A stretch of 47,514 nt of DNA from an uncultured Lachnospiraceae bacterium (GCA_910586755.1 CAJUJM010000113.1:1-47514), one strand, 5' to 3'. Shown: positions 7,291 through 16,214, counted from the first letter of the stretch. Program-made: numbers and translations. The notes: generated from the sequence alone by a model not told the origin.

Positions 7291-9336
7291 TTATATCTGC
7301 AGGTTCCCTTCCATCCCCAGATAATCCACTGTCATAGTCCTGCCGTCCTTCATTTCCAAAGTCACCGGGCCATACCCTCCGCAATTCTCCGGATCCGTAA
7401 AGGAAATCTTTCTGATACTGAAAATTTCGTCCTCTGTAAAATCTTCAAAGCTTTCCCTGGTAATCACCTGGCTGATAAATACAAACGGCTCATAGGCATA
7501 CAAATCCCTTCGGAATGCTTCTGCTCCGATAATCAGGCTCTTTTCAGAATCGGGGTTAGTGTCTTTACTGGGAATCAACTTTAAGCTTTCCCAGGCAGTA
7601 AATACGGTCATTGCCATCTGTTTTTCCTTCCCCTGGGAATCCAGACCCTTTAACACAATGGCTTTTGCGCCGTCCTTTGAAAGCTCTCTCACCTGAACGT
7701 CCCCGTTATCCGGAAATCCATAAGATCCCAGAGTGACAGCCAGGCCGCCCCGGAATGTGCGGAACTTATCTACGCGAACCAGCCCTTCCGCCACCGGAAA
7801 ATCCGCCAGATTCATGCAGTGAAGCCAATGCTCTTCCTCTTCATTGTCATAGTGGAAGAAATTTCTTCTGTACAGCACCCCATCCCGGCAGCCGTACCAC
7901 AACAGGGCGTTGGGGCGTTTCATGGTGTGGAAAGTTTCATCGTGAACCAGATACATCTGGGACTCATACCGTCCTCCCAGGCTGGCCTCCCAGGGATATT
8001 TGGTGTTGTAGGAAAGCTTTGCATAGCAGCACAAACCGTTGTCATCATCCCTCTTACGGATCACCTTTCCGGTACGCATCTCCGTGGTTCCGTTATTTTT
8101 GTGGTTTGCCGTACAAAGGCCCGGGCCGTTTAAAACAGTCTCCATGGTTTCCCCTGCCTCCATGGTTTCCCAAACGCCGTTTTCCTCCTTTGCAGTCCAG
8201 AAAGGATGATCCTCAGGCAGATGCAGGCACATAAAAGCCTTTGCCATCCAGAAGGGGCTTTCCGCACAGCTGTAGCTCTGCACCAAAGGCAGGAAGGATT
8301 TATAAAATCCCAGGGTAGGCACTCCCTCATACATCAGATCGTCCCTTCCCAAAAACTGCATCAGGGCGCCGGAGGAAATCCTTCTGGCAAGCCCTGGATC
8401 CGCGGTGGGATTTCTGAAAAAGAAATTGCCGTCAAAGCTGGAGGTTGCCGCATTGCGGTAAATATTGCTTCTGCCCCACATATTAACCCAGCCGTCCGCG
8501 TCAAACATTTGCGGGTAAGACTCCATAAGCTTATTGGAATTTTCCTCAAACCGGGCGGCCAGATAAGGTTCGTTTTCATAGCCGTACCACTGGCACCAGA
8601 TGGGGGTATAAACCTGGAAAGCCCATGCCGAATAATAATCCATGCCGTGGCCGTCCCGATACCAGCCATCCCCGGTATAGTAATTTAACACAGTCTGGGC
8701 ATGGTGGCGCATGATCCCCTTGTCAATGGGATAACCGTTCATATGGAGAAATGCCAGATCCAGCATGTTAAAAAGCCGCCAGTTCTGGGGAACCGTATTT
8801 TTATGGGCATAAGGGCTGAGGAAAGCAGCGATGACATCCTTTTCCTCTTTGGTATAGGTATCCCAGATTTCTTCCCTGCACATCCAGAGGCAGATCACCA
8901 GGGCGCAGGTTTCCACAGTCTGCTGGTAAGTATTTAAGCGCTCACTGGTTTCCGACATATTTTCCATCTCGTCATAGCTTAAAACAAAATTGGGATCCCC
9001 GGGGGTACAGGCCTTTAACACCTGCTTTTTATAATATTCCCTGAGAGGCATCCCCGCCACAATTACATCTTTCTCAATATGGATCAGGGGAGCCGCTAAA
9101 AAGAAGCTTCTGGCCAGGCCTTCAAATATTTCCGCCTGTACCTTGTAGGAAGGAGTACCTGCATTGGGGTATGTAATCTCTGTCTCATAGCGGGGCACAA
9201 TTACCGGATCCTCAATACTTTTAATATGCTTAAAAATCCCTTCCAGCATATATTTATCCGCGTCAATCCAGTGTTTTCTGGTAAGCCCGGTGTAAGGGCT
9301 TAACCTGTAATCCAAATCTTTTGGCTCAAATCTCAT
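7291..9336 (-). CDS. DUF2264 family protein, probable carbohydrate-active enzyme
   Basis: 681-residue cytoplasmic protein without a signal peptide. The N-terminal two thirds look like the alpha-helical barrel of DUF2264 (TGLTRKHW, LARSFFLAAPLI, NWRLFNMLDLAFLHMNGY, DGWYRDGHGMDYYSAWAFQVY, WGRSNIYRNAATSSF), and the C-terminal part is beta-rich. Some DUF2264 proteins have, I believe, been linked to glycoside hydrolase activity on uronic-acid glycans; I cannot confirm that here. Conserved Trp, Tyr and acidic residues around WYRDGHGMDYY would be the natural active site. It lies 42 bases after the GH88 gene with its own GAGGA, so both probably act on the same imported oligosaccharide. Confidence 0.8.
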   Translation of the reverse strand: MRFEPKDLDYRLSPYTGLTRKHWIDADKYMLEGIFKHIKSIEDPVIVPRYETEITYPNAGTPSYKVQAEIFEGLARSFFLAAPLIHIEKDVIVAGMPLREYYKKQVLKACTPGDPNFVLSYDEMENMSETSERLNTYQQTVETCALVICLWMCREEIWDTYTKEEKDVIAAFLSPYAHKNTVPQNWRLFNMLDLAFLHMNGYPIDKGIMRHHAQTVLNYYTGDGWYRDGHGMDYYSAWAFQVYTPIWCQWYGYENEPYLAARFEENSNKLMESYPQMFDADGWVNMWGRSNIYRNAATSSFDGNFFFRNPTADPGLARRISSGALMQFLGRDDLMYEGVPTLGFYKSFLPLVQSYSCAESPFWMAKAFMCLHLPEDHPFWTAKEENGVWETMEAGETMETVLNGPGLCTANHKNNGTTEMRTGKVIRKRDDDNGLCCYAKLSYNTKYPWEASLGGRYESQMYLVHDETFHTMKRPNALLWYGCRDGVLYRRNFFHYDNEEEEHWLHCMNLADFPVAEGLVRVDKFRTFRGGLAVTLGSYGFPDNGDVQVRELSKDGAKAIVLKGLDSQGKEKQMAMTVFTAWESLKLIPSKDTNPDSEKSLIIGAEAFRRDLYAYEPFVFISQVITRESFEDFTEDEIFSIRKISFTDPENCGGYGPVTLEMKDGRTMTVDYLGMEGNLQI

Positions 9337-9378
9337 TTTATTCCTCGATTCTTAAAATTAGTATAGAAGTCCGCCCCA

Positions 9379-10578
9379 TTACCAATAGATATTCCAGTCC
9401 GGCGTCAGGACTCTGTGCAGCGCTTCCATGTAGAAATAATCGCCCCAGATTACGCACTCATCCACTCCTGCCGGAGTACAGGTATTATAGGGAGTTTTCT
9501 TGGAATAGGTGCCATGAAGGAGCTGGCCATTGCTCTCTGCCGGATCCGTTACCCTGTAGTGATCCACCATGGCTTTAATTAATTTCTTTGCAATAGACGT
9601 ATAGTATGCTGCATCTTCCGGCTCCATATACTTGCTCATTTCCAGCATACCGCATGCGGCAATGGCGGCAGAGGAAGAATCTCTGGGCTCCTCATCCCCT
9701 TCTCCAAAGGTCAAATCCCAGTAAGGGCACAGATCCGATGGAAGATGCTCTAAAAAGTATTTGGTTACCCGCTTAAAATACTCGATGTACTCAGGTCTCT
9801 TGGTATAACGGTAGCCTACAGCCGTACCGTAAACCCCCCAGGCCTGTCCTCTTGCCCAGGCGGATCCGTCCTTGTATCCCTGGCAGGTTGCTCCGTGATC
9901 CGGAGCTCCGGTTTCCGAGTTCATAAAGAAGGTATGCCAGGTAGAATCGTCCTCCCGGATCACATTGGCCAGAGCAGTGTGGATGTGTTTTTCTGCAATG
10001 TCTTTATATTTTGGATCCCCAGTCTCCTCTGTAGCCCAGTAAAGCAGAGGCAGGTTCAGCAGGCAGTCAATAATAAAGCGGTAATTGTTCCTGGCCCCCA
10101 TAGTCCCCCAGGCCTGGATAAACTGTCCTACCGGCTGGAACCGGCTGATTAATTGATCCGCAGCCAGAACAGCCGCCTCTTTTCCCTCTTTTGAACCGGT
10201 AAGCTTATAGGCTGCCACGCAGGAAGGGCTGTAAAGAAAGCCCATATCATGGTGATCCACCTCTACATGATCCCGGATTCTCTGCATAAAGGAAGCAACC
10301 TGAATATCTCCGGCTCTGCGAAACGCCTCTTTTTGCTCTTCATCCTCTGCATTTTCATAAGCCAGCCAGACCTCTCCTGTCCAGAAGCCGGTGGTCCAGT
10401 CCAGATTAGGACCTGGTTTATAAAAATTATCGAAGCTGTTAGCTCCCGGAAACTTATCCGTAAATTCCGGGAGATTCCTCTCCACCTGAGCCACGGCAAA
10501 TTTCAATGCCTCTCTCATTTCAGCCTCATCGGCCTCCGGATAGTTTGCAAGATCTTCCATTATGATCCACTGATTCAT
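9379..10578 (-). CDS. GH88 unsaturated glucuronyl hydrolase
   Basis: 399-residue cytoplasmic (alpha/alpha)6-barrel enzyme. GH88 enzymes hydrate and cleave the delta-4,5-unsaturated uronic acid from oligosaccharides made by polysaccharide lyases (glycosaminoglycans, gellan, others). NLDWTTGFWTGEVWLAYE near residues 58-75, VDHHDMGFLYSP with Asp111, and FIIDCLLNLPLLYWA with Asp171 match the two catalytic Asp of Bacillus UGL in type and spacing. WARGQAWGVYG and DSSSAAIAACG are further family motifs. The ATG has GGAGGG upstream. It starts the pair with DUF2264; MATE ends 86 bases upstream with no visible terminator, so read-through is possible. No lyase or sugar transporter is in the window, so the substrate is open. 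Confidence 0.9.
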   Translation of the reverse strand: MNQWIIMEDLANYPEADEAEMREALKFAVAQVERNLPEFTDKFPGANSFDNFYKPGPNLDWTTGFWTGEVWLAYENAEDEEQKEAFRRAGDIQVASFMQRIRDHVEVDHHDMGFLYSPSCVAAYKLTGSKEGKEAAVLAADQLISRFQPVGQFIQAWGTMGARNNYRFIIDCLLNLPLLYWATEETGDPKYKDIAEKHIHTALANVIREDDSTWHTFFMNSETGAPDHGATCQGYKDGSAWARGQAWGVYGTAVGYRYTKRPEYIEYFKRVTKYFLEHLPSDLCPYWDLTFGEGDEEPRDSSSAAIAACGMLEMSKYMEPEDAAYYTSIAKKLIKAMVDHYRVTDPAESNGQLLHGTYSKKTPYNTCTPAGVDECVIWGDYFYMEALHRVLTPDWNIYW

Positions 10579-10664
10579 GGATTTTCCCTCCGTTTTCTTA
10601 AGTTTTATGTATAATCTAGCATAAAACAGGGAGGTTTTACATGTGTTATTTTCTATATTTGTTG

Positions 10665-12047
10665 TTATTTTTTACTGTCTTTTCCCGGCCTGCTAAACAG
10701 CTTCCATTTTCCAATCACAATCCCGGCTGCCGCCCCGCAGCACTCAGCCGCCGGAAATGCCAGCCATACTCCCAAAAGCCCAAAGGCTTCTGCCAAAAGA
10801 AAGGCAAATACAAGCATAAAAGCCAGCTGGCGCAAAAAGGTAATAAGGAGGGAATAAATCCCCTTTCCAAATGCCTCAAAGGTTCCGGACAGCACCACCG
10901 GAAATGCGGAGAACACAAAACCTGTCCCCATAATTCCAAGAGCCTCTGCCCCCATCTTTATCATGATTTCATCCTGGCTGAAAATCTCCATGATTTCCCT
11001 TCCAAACAGCAAAAAGATCAGAGTACCTGCCGCCATGATTCCCCCTGTAATCGTCAGGGAGGCTCTCATGATCTGCCGGATCCGCTCCTTATTTCCTGCT
11101 CCGTAATTATAGCTGATAAGCGGCCTCATCCCCTGAATCAGCCCGTTTGCGGGCATATTGACAAAGCTCTGGAGTTTAAAATATACTCCGAATACCGCCA
11201 CTGCTGTCTGAGAAAATCCTATCAAAAGGCCATTTAAAAGGCCTACCAGGGCAGAAGGCATGGCTGTAACAATAGCAGAAGGAATTGCAACCATATAAAG
11301 CTCCTTTACCTTTGCCGGGGAAAAGGTAAAATATTTCCAGTCCATCTTTACCGGCAGATCCTTTTTTATCAAAAACAAAACTGCCAGCAGGCAGGCGCTT
11401 ATCTGTCCCAGAATAGTGGCAATGGCGGCTCCCAGGACTCCCATGGGCGGGATTCCAAAGCCTCCAAAAATAAGCAGGGGATCCAATGCAATATTGATTA
11501 TAGCTCCAATGGCCTGGAGAATCATTGGCGCCACCATATCTCCTACTGCCTGAAAAATCTTTTCAATGGCAATATGGAAGATACTTCCAAAGGACAGGCA
11601 GATCACAATCCGGCAGTAATCGGTTCCCCAGGCAATCACCTGGCTGTCAGAGGTAAACATCCGGATAAATGGTCCGGAAAAAAACAGCCCCAAAAGGACA
11701 AAGAAAAGGGAATGGAATCCTGCCAGCAGGATTCCATGAGCAGCACTGCTGTTTGCCTGCTTTGTATTTCCTGCCCCCAGGTTTCTGGCAATACTGGAAT
11801 TCATCCCTACCCCCAGTCCGACTGCCAGAGCCAGTACCAGATTCTGGAGAGGGAATGCCAGTGAAACTGCCGTCAGGGCATTCTCCCCCAGTCTGGCTAC
11901 AAAAATGCTGTCCACAACATTGTACATGGACTGAATCAGCATAGATATAACAGGCGGCAGGGACATGGTAATCAGAAGAGGATATACCCGCCTGGTTCCC
12001 ATAGGATTTTCCTTCTCTAAGTTTTTTAGTGTTTGCTTTTCTTTCAT
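10665..12047 (-). CDS. MATE-family multidrug/cation efflux pump
   Basis: 460-residue membrane protein with twelve hydrophobic segments in two six-helix halves. LITMSLPPVISMLIQSMYNVVDSIFV at the N-terminus, VGLGVGMNSSIARNLGAG and, in the second half, NGLIQGMRPLISYNYGAGN are MATE signatures (DinF/MepA-type subfamily). Members expel drugs or metabolites by Na+ or H+ antiport. The ATG has AAGGAG seven bases upstream. The gene has a strong promoter and a leader of about 107 bases holding a terminator-like hairpin, so expression may be set by attenuation. Substrate unknown. Confidence 0.93.
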   Translation of the reverse strand: MKEKQTLKNLEKENPMGTRRVYPLLITMSLPPVISMLIQSMYNVVDSIFVARLGENALTAVSLAFPLQNLVLALAVGLGVGMNSSIARNLGAGNTKQANSSAAHGILLAGFHSLFFVLLGLFFSGPFIRMFTSDSQVIAWGTDYCRIVICLSFGSIFHIAIEKIFQAVGDMVAPMILQAIGAIINIALDPLLIFGGFGIPPMGVLGAAIATILGQISACLLAVLFLIKKDLPVKMDWKYFTFSPAKVKELYMVAIPSAIVTAMPSALVGLLNGLLIGFSQTAVAVFGVYFKLQSFVNMPANGLIQGMRPLISYNYGAGNKERIRQIMRASLTITGGIMAAGTLIFLLFGREIMEIFSQDEIMIKMGAEALGIMGTGFVFSAFPVVLSGTFEAFGKGIYSLLITFLRQLAFMLVFAFLLAEAFGLLGVWLAFPAAECCGAAAGIVIGKWKLFSRPGKDSKK

Positions 12048-12069
12048 AAAATCTCCTTATTTTAACAGC

Positions 12070-12130
12070 AAAAAAGGCTGTAGATTGTACCATTTAACCT
12101 CAGAAACAGTATAAATCTATAGCCTTTTAA
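12070..12130 (-). promoter_or_regulatory. Terminator-like hairpin in the MATE leader (candidate attenuator)
   Basis: On the minus strand AAAAGGCTATAGATT pairs with AATCTACAGCCTTTT, 15 bases with one wobble, loop of about 27 bases, followed by a run of six T. It lies wholly inside the leader, between promoter and ribosome binding site, which is the layout of an attenuator or an expression platform of a riboswitch. Bases 12091-12093 are an ATG preceded by GAGG, so a leader peptide is possible. I recognise no known riboswitch class. Confidence 0.6.
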
Positions 12131-12160
12131 AAGCGTTTTATTAACTTTTGATGCTGTTGC

Positions 12161-12189
12161 ATTTTAACATCTCAGCAAAAAATTGTCAA
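12161..12189 (-). promoter_or_regulatory. Sigma-A promoter of the MATE gene
   Basis: On the minus strand a perfect TTGACA (12184-12189), 17 bases, TAAAAT (12161-12166). The expected start near 12154 gives a leader of about 107 bases. The MATE/glgC intergenic stretch 12048-12345 holds this, the leader hairpin and the glgC promoter. Confidence 0.8.
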
Positions 12190-12297
12190 GTCAATATTTT
12201 TTCGTCCTTTACAGGTAGAAAATCATGCAAAGATTTTGTAAAAATTATACTAAATTGGTTTTTTTATACAAAAAGACTACCTAGACGGCAGGTTTTG

Positions 12298-12306
12298 TGA
12301 TACAAT
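12298..12306 (+). promoter_or_regulatory. Extended -10 promoter of glgCD
   Basis: TGATACAAT, an extended -10 element, 40 bases before the glgC ATG. No clear -35 box is seen at the usual distance. Confidence 0.55.
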
Positions 12307-12345
12307 TTACCTATTAGCATTTATACATAACAGGGAGGAAATAAC

Positions 12346-13554
12346 ATGGCAAAAGAAATGATTGCAATGCTTCTTGCCGGTGGTCAGGGTTCCCGTCTCT
12401 ATGCGCTGACCCAGAGACTGGCAAAACCTGCAGTTCCTTTTGGCGGGAAATACCGTATCATCGATTTTCCGCTGTCGAACTGTGTGAATTCCGGTATTGA
12501 TACCGTAGGTATCCTTACCCAGTATCAGCCTTTGGTACTTAACGAGTATATCGGTAACGGGCAGCCCTGGGACTTAGACCGTCTCTATGGCGGCGTCCAT
12601 GTTCTGCCGCCTTATCAGCAGGCATCCGGTTCTGACTGGTACAAAGGCACTGCCAACGCGATTTACCAGAATATCTCATTTATCGAGCGTTACAATCCTC
12701 AGTACGTAATCATCTTGTCCGGCGACCAGATCTGTAAACAGGATTACAGTGATTTCTTAAAGTTCCATAAGGAAAAGAACGCCGAGTTCAGCGTAGCGGT
12801 TATGGAGGTTCCGTGGGATGAAGCTTCCCGCTTCGGCCTGATGGTGGCAGATGAGAACGATAAGATCACCGAGTTCCAGGAGAAACCCAAGAATCCCAAG
12901 TCCAACCTGGCTTCCATGGGTATCTACATTTTTAACTGGGAGATTTTAAAGAAATACCTGGTAGAGGACGAGGCTGACCCCAACTCTGAAAATGACTTTG
13001 GCAACAATATTATCCCCAACCTGCTTCGGGACGGCCGCAACATGTACGCCTACCATTTCAACGGCTACTGGAAGGACGTTGGAACCATCTCCTCCCTCTG
13101 GGAAGCAAACATGGAGGTTCTGGATCCGGAGCACAGCGGTATCAATCTGTTTGACGACGACTGGAAGATCTACAGCCGCAACAGCGGTATGACCGGCCAC
13201 CGGATTATCGGTGACGCTGTAGTGGAAAATTCCATGATTACCGACGGCTGCCGCGTGGAAGGCAATGTAAAACATTCCATCCTGTTTGCAGGCGTTAAGG
13301 TAGAGCCAGGCGCTGTAGTAGAGGACGCCGTGGTTATGGGAGGCACCACCATCAAAACAGGCGCTGTAGTAAAGCACTGCATCATTGCAGAAAATGCTGT
13401 AATCGGTGAGAACGCCGTGGTAGGAGCTATGCCTTCTGACAGCGAAAAGGGCGTTGCCACTATCGGCCCAGGCGTCTATGTAGGCGACAATGCCAAAATT
13501 GGTCCCAATGCAATGGTAAATAATAACGTAAAGGGTGGTGAAGAACAATGGTAA
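12346..13554 (+). CDS. glgC: Glucose-1-phosphate adenylyltransferase, catalytic subunit
   Basis: 402-residue enzyme that makes ADP-glucose from ATP and glucose 1-phosphate, the committed step of bacterial glycogen synthesis. The nucleotide loop LLAGGQGSRLYALTQRLAKP, the PFGGKYRIIDFPLSNCVNSG motif, ILSGDQICKQDY with the metal-binding Asp and FQEKPKNPKS with the glucose-1-phosphate Lys are all present. The C-terminal quarter is a left-handed beta-helix of hexapeptide repeats. GGGAGG lies before the ATG. It overlaps glgD by seven bases, and the two form the GlgC-GlgD pair known from Firmicutes. No glycogen synthase or branching enzyme is in the window. Confidence 0.97.
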   Translation: MAKEMIAMLLAGGQGSRLYALTQRLAKPAVPFGGKYRIIDFPLSNCVNSGIDTVGILTQYQPLVLNEYIGNGQPWDLDRLYGGVHVLPPYQQASGSDWYKGTANAIYQNISFIERYNPQYVIILSGDQICKQDYSDFLKFHKEKNAEFSVAVMEVPWDEASRFGLMVADENDKITEFQEKPKNPKSNLASMGIYIFNWEILKKYLVEDEADPNSENDFGNNIIPNLLRDGRNMYAYHFNGYWKDVGTISSLWEANMEVLDPEHSGINLFDDDWKIYSRNSGMTGHRIIGDAVVENSMITDGCRVEGNVKHSILFAGVKVEPGAVVEDAVVMGGTTIKTGAVVKHCIIAENAVIGENAVVGAMPSDSEKGVATIGPGVYVGDNAKIGPNAMVNNNVKGGEEQW

Positions 13555-14690
13555 ATTCCAATGCAAATGCTCTGGGTATCATTTTCCCAAACAGCTATGA
13601 CAGTCTGGTACCGGAACTGGTAGGCGAGCGCCTTATGGCCTCTATCCCCTTCGCAGGCCGTTACCGCATGGTAGACTTTATTTTATCCAGTATGGTAAAC
13701 TGCGGCATTGATAATGTATCCATCATTGTCCGCAAAAACTATCACTCCCTTATGGATCACCTGGGATCCGGCCGCGAGTGGGATTTAGCCCGCAAAAACG
13801 GCGGCTTAAATATCGTTCCTCCTTTTGCGGAGAAAACCGTTAAAATATATAACGGCCGTGTGGAAGCTCTGGCAAGTATCGTGGATTTCTTAAGAGATCA
13901 GAAAGAAAAATATGTGGTAATGTCCGATGCCAATACCGCGGTAAATTTTGACTTTAAGGCCATGTTAAACGCTCACATTGCAAGCGGCGCTGATGTCACC
14001 GTTGCTTACAAGGCAGAGGCCCTTCCCAGAAGCGCTGTGGAAAGCAATAACATCCACCAGGATTTATATTACACCTTAGACATTGAGGATGGCCGCGTAA
14101 AAGAGCTGCACATCAATGAAAAGGCTGATGACATTCAGAACTTCTCCCTGAATATCTATATCATCGACCGGGAGATGTTAATTGAGCAAATTCGAAACGC
14201 TTACGTTCACGGCTATATATACTATGAGAGAGATATTTTAGCTCCCCAGATTAAAACTTTAAATGTTCAGGCATTTGAGTTCACCGGCTATACCGCGCGT
14301 ATCTGCGATATGAAGGGTTACTTTGACGAAAACATGAAGCTTTTAGATTCCGCCAATCTGGATGCTCTGTTCTCCCCCAGCCCCATTTATACCAAGATCC
14401 GCGATGACAACCCTACCCGCTATATTGAGGGCGCCAATGTAAAGAACATTATGGCTGCCGACGGCTGCGTTATTGAGGGCCAGGTAGAAAACAGCATCTT
14501 ATTCAGAGGCGTTAAAGTTGCCCGGGGCGCTAAGGTAAAGAACTGTGTGCTGATGCAGGACACGGTTATCGAAGAAGGCGCAAGCGTAGAATACATGATT
14601 ACGGATAAGGACGTAACCATCACCGCCGGTAAAGAGATGAAAGGTACGGATACCTACCCGGTTTATGTAGCAAAATATCAGGTAATTTAA
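13548..14690 (+). CDS. glgD: GlgD, regulatory ADP-glucose pyrophosphorylase subunit
   Basis: 380-residue paralogue of GlgC. The N-terminus lacks the GGxGxR nucleotide loop, reading IIFPNSYDSLVPELVGERLM, while the SIPFAGRYRMVDFILSSMVN segment and the C-terminal beta-helix are kept. In the SDANTA segment the substrate Asp context differs from GlgC. This is the pattern of the non-catalytic GlgD subunit, which raises activity of GlgC in a heterotetramer in Bacillus and other Firmicutes. The ATG overlaps the end of glgC. A terminator shared with the opposing glycosyltransferase follows, and repeat copy B lies between. Confidence 0.96.
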   Translation: MVNSNANALGIIFPNSYDSLVPELVGERLMASIPFAGRYRMVDFILSSMVNCGIDNVSIIVRKNYHSLMDHLGSGREWDLARKNGGLNIVPPFAEKTVKIYNGRVEALASIVDFLRDQKEKYVVMSDANTAVNFDFKAMLNAHIASGADVTVAYKAEALPRSAVESNNIHQDLYYTLDIEDGRVKELHINEKADDIQNFSLNIYIIDREMLIEQIRNAYVHGYIYYERDILAPQIKTLNVQAFEFTGYTARICDMKGYFDENMKLLDSANLDALFSPSPIYTKIRDDNPTRYIEGANVKNIMAADGCVIEGQVENSILFRGVKVARGAKVKNCVLMQDTVIEEGASVEYMITDKDVTITAGKEMKGTDTYPVYVAKYQVI

Positions 14691-14698
14691 CCGGATGT

Positions 14699-14752
14699 CA
14701 AACGCGCCGCCAAACTTTCATGTATGGCGGCGCGGACGCCGGGCGCATGAAG
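14699..14752 (-). repeat. Structured dispersed repeat, copy B (short form)
   Basis: Read on the minus strand it matches the first half of copies A and C (CTTCATGCGCCCGGCG, GCGCCGCCATACATGAAAGT, GGCGGCGC). GCGCCGCC and GGCGGCGC form a perfect eight-base stem with a 14-base loop. The CTGAATGCAT half is missing. It lies in the 3' untranslated part of glgD, against its direction of transcription. Confidence 0.65.
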
Positions 14753-14763
14753 TTCCTTCACAG

Positions 14764-14814
14764 AAAGGCCGTCGCTTACAAGATGGATTGTCACCTGTAA
14801 GCGGCGGCCTTTTA
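14764..14814. terminator. Bidirectional terminator, glgD and glycosyltransferase
   Basis: 17-base arms AAAGGCCGTCGCTTACA and TGTAAGCGGCGGCCTTT with one wobble, loop of 15 bases, T run on the plus strand. The glycosyltransferase stop on the minus strand follows directly. Confidence 0.8.
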
Positions 14815-16143
14815 TTACCTGTCTCTGGCCTCGTCCACTGCCGCCAGTTCTTCCGGCGTGCAGATCTGGCGGAACTGCCTGGTCAGCTTGGGATACGGAA
14901 GTTTTCCCAAAACCATAACCAGAAACAGTCGATCTTTTCTGTTTTCCAAATTATAGAGCTTCATCAGAAATCCGGCCACTGCCAGGGAGGTCTTTTCTTC
15001 TGCTCCAGGGGATACATTGCTGAAAAAAGCTTTCACTAAAATCTCCAGAACTGCCGGTATATAAGGGTTTGCTTTCAGCACCGTGGTAGCGGCAGAAACG
15101 CATCCGGTCAAATCTCCTGTATAGTAATAGCCCTCCGCCAGATAAGTCCATGCGTCCTGGATGCGGCCGCTGGCTATCATGGAACGATCTGTTATTCCAT
15201 ATTGATCCAGCAGCTCAATACTTCGCTTAAAATGATCTACCGCTTTCGAATAATTCTGGTTATTTCTATAGTATTCTCCCAAAAGAAAATCAAAATCCGC
15301 ATCCTTAGGGATCTTTTTCACTGCCTGATTATATACCTCAAGAAGCTCTGTCTCATCTGCCTCCAACTCCCGTAAGGTCACTATCAGCCACTCAAAAGTG
15401 GTAACAGAACGGCTGTCTGTGTCTGGAATCTTTTCTGGCATATATTGGATTGCTTTGTAATACCACTCTCTGGCCTTTTCTTTCTCGCCAACTGTGCTGT
15501 AAGAGTCTGCAAGGTAACCCATCATATCATAATTATCTGGCTTTTCCTCCAGTTCCTTTAAAATGATAGGAATATTACGCTTTCCTTTTTGTCCTTGTCC
15601 GTCAGCCATTTCCCCATAGCCTGTGTGGAAAATAGAGAACTGGCTGCAGGCATCTACTACAGGCAATGGACTGTCATCCACAGATAAGGTTTCATGAACA
15701 CGGTTCCGGTACCGCAACTCCGGCGTATTCCGAAAAACGCGAATCTGGGTTCCTCCAGCCATGATTTTGCCGGTGTCTTCCATTTGAAGCCAGCTCATGG
15801 CTATTCCATAAAAATTTTTTCCCACTTTTGTTAGGAATTCCGGAAGTTTAGCCGCCTCTTCCTCGCTTAAATACTCGTCGGCATCTAAAAAGGCAACCCA
15901 CTCCCCGGACGCCAGATCAATCGCATAATTTTTCGCTGCCGAGAAATCATCAATCCAGGTAAAGTGATATACCCTCGCCCCCATAGATTCTGCAATTTCC
16001 ACCGTCCTGTCCGTGCTTCCCGTGTCCACCACAATCTGCTCGTAAGCAATATCTTTCGCCCAGGTCAGGGCTTTTTCAATATTTTTTTCCTCATTTTTTA
16101 CAATCATGCACTGGGAAATCTTTGGAAAATGTTTATCCATCAT
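14815..16143 (-). CDS. Family 2 glycosyltransferase with TPR-like C-terminus
   Basis: 442-residue protein. Residues 1-100 are a GT2 (GT-A fold) domain: ISQCMIVKNEEKNIEKAL, IVVDTGSTDRTVEIAE, FSAAKNYAIDLASGEWVAFL and the metal-binding DADEYLS. The rest is helical with TPR-like units (DNYDMMGYLADSYSTVGEKEKAREWYYKAI, FLLGEYYRNNQNYSKAVDHFKRSIEL, DAWTYLAEGYYYTGDL). No signal peptide or membrane segment, so it acts in the cytoplasm. The ATG at 16143 has GGTGGAGGAAAGAGG before it; the longer reading would begin inside the upstream terminator. GT2-TPR proteins modify proteins or cell-surface glycans, and flagellin is a candidate from context only. It shares its terminator with glgD. Confidence 0.88.
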   Translation of the reverse strand: MMDKHFPKISQCMIVKNEEKNIEKALTWAKDIAYEQIVVDTGSTDRTVEIAESMGARVYHFTWIDDFSAAKNYAIDLASGEWVAFLDADEYLSEEEAAKLPEFLTKVGKNFYGIAMSWLQMEDTGKIMAGGTQIRVFRNTPELRYRNRVHETLSVDDSPLPVVDACSQFSIFHTGYGEMADGQGQKGKRNIPIILKELEEKPDNYDMMGYLADSYSTVGEKEKAREWYYKAIQYMPEKIPDTDSRSVTTFEWLIVTLRELEADETELLEVYNQAVKKIPKDADFDFLLGEYYRNNQNYSKAVDHFKRSIELLDQYGITDRSMIASGRIQDAWTYLAEGYYYTGDLTGCVSAATTVLKANPYIPAVLEILVKAFFSNVSPGAEEKTSLAVAGFLMKLYNLENRKDRLFLVMVLGKLPYPKLTRQFRQICTPEELAAVDEARDR

Positions 16144-16171
16144 CCTCTTTCCTCCACCCTTTTCTATGTGA

Positions 16172-16202
16172 CAGAAAAACGCGTCAGTGACGCGTTTTTC
16201 TG
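16172..16202. terminator. Terminator of the MCP gene
   Basis: Near-perfect palindrome CAGAAAAACGCG-TCAGTGA-CGCGTTTTTCTG with a T5 run inside the arm, 12 bases past the MCP stop and 29 bases before the glycosyltransferase start on the minus strand. Confidence 0.75.
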
Positions 16203-16214
16203 CAAAGCGTTCCA

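Noticed and set aside
11647..12093. 148-residue frame overlapping the MATE start on the minus strand
   Set aside because: It is mostly the shadow of the MATE gene in another frame. Only its first codons, in the leader, were kept as a possible leader peptide.
12946..13566. 206-residue minus-strand frame opposite glgC
   Set aside because: Antisense shadow of the beta-helix repeats of glgC, low in complexity and without a start signal.
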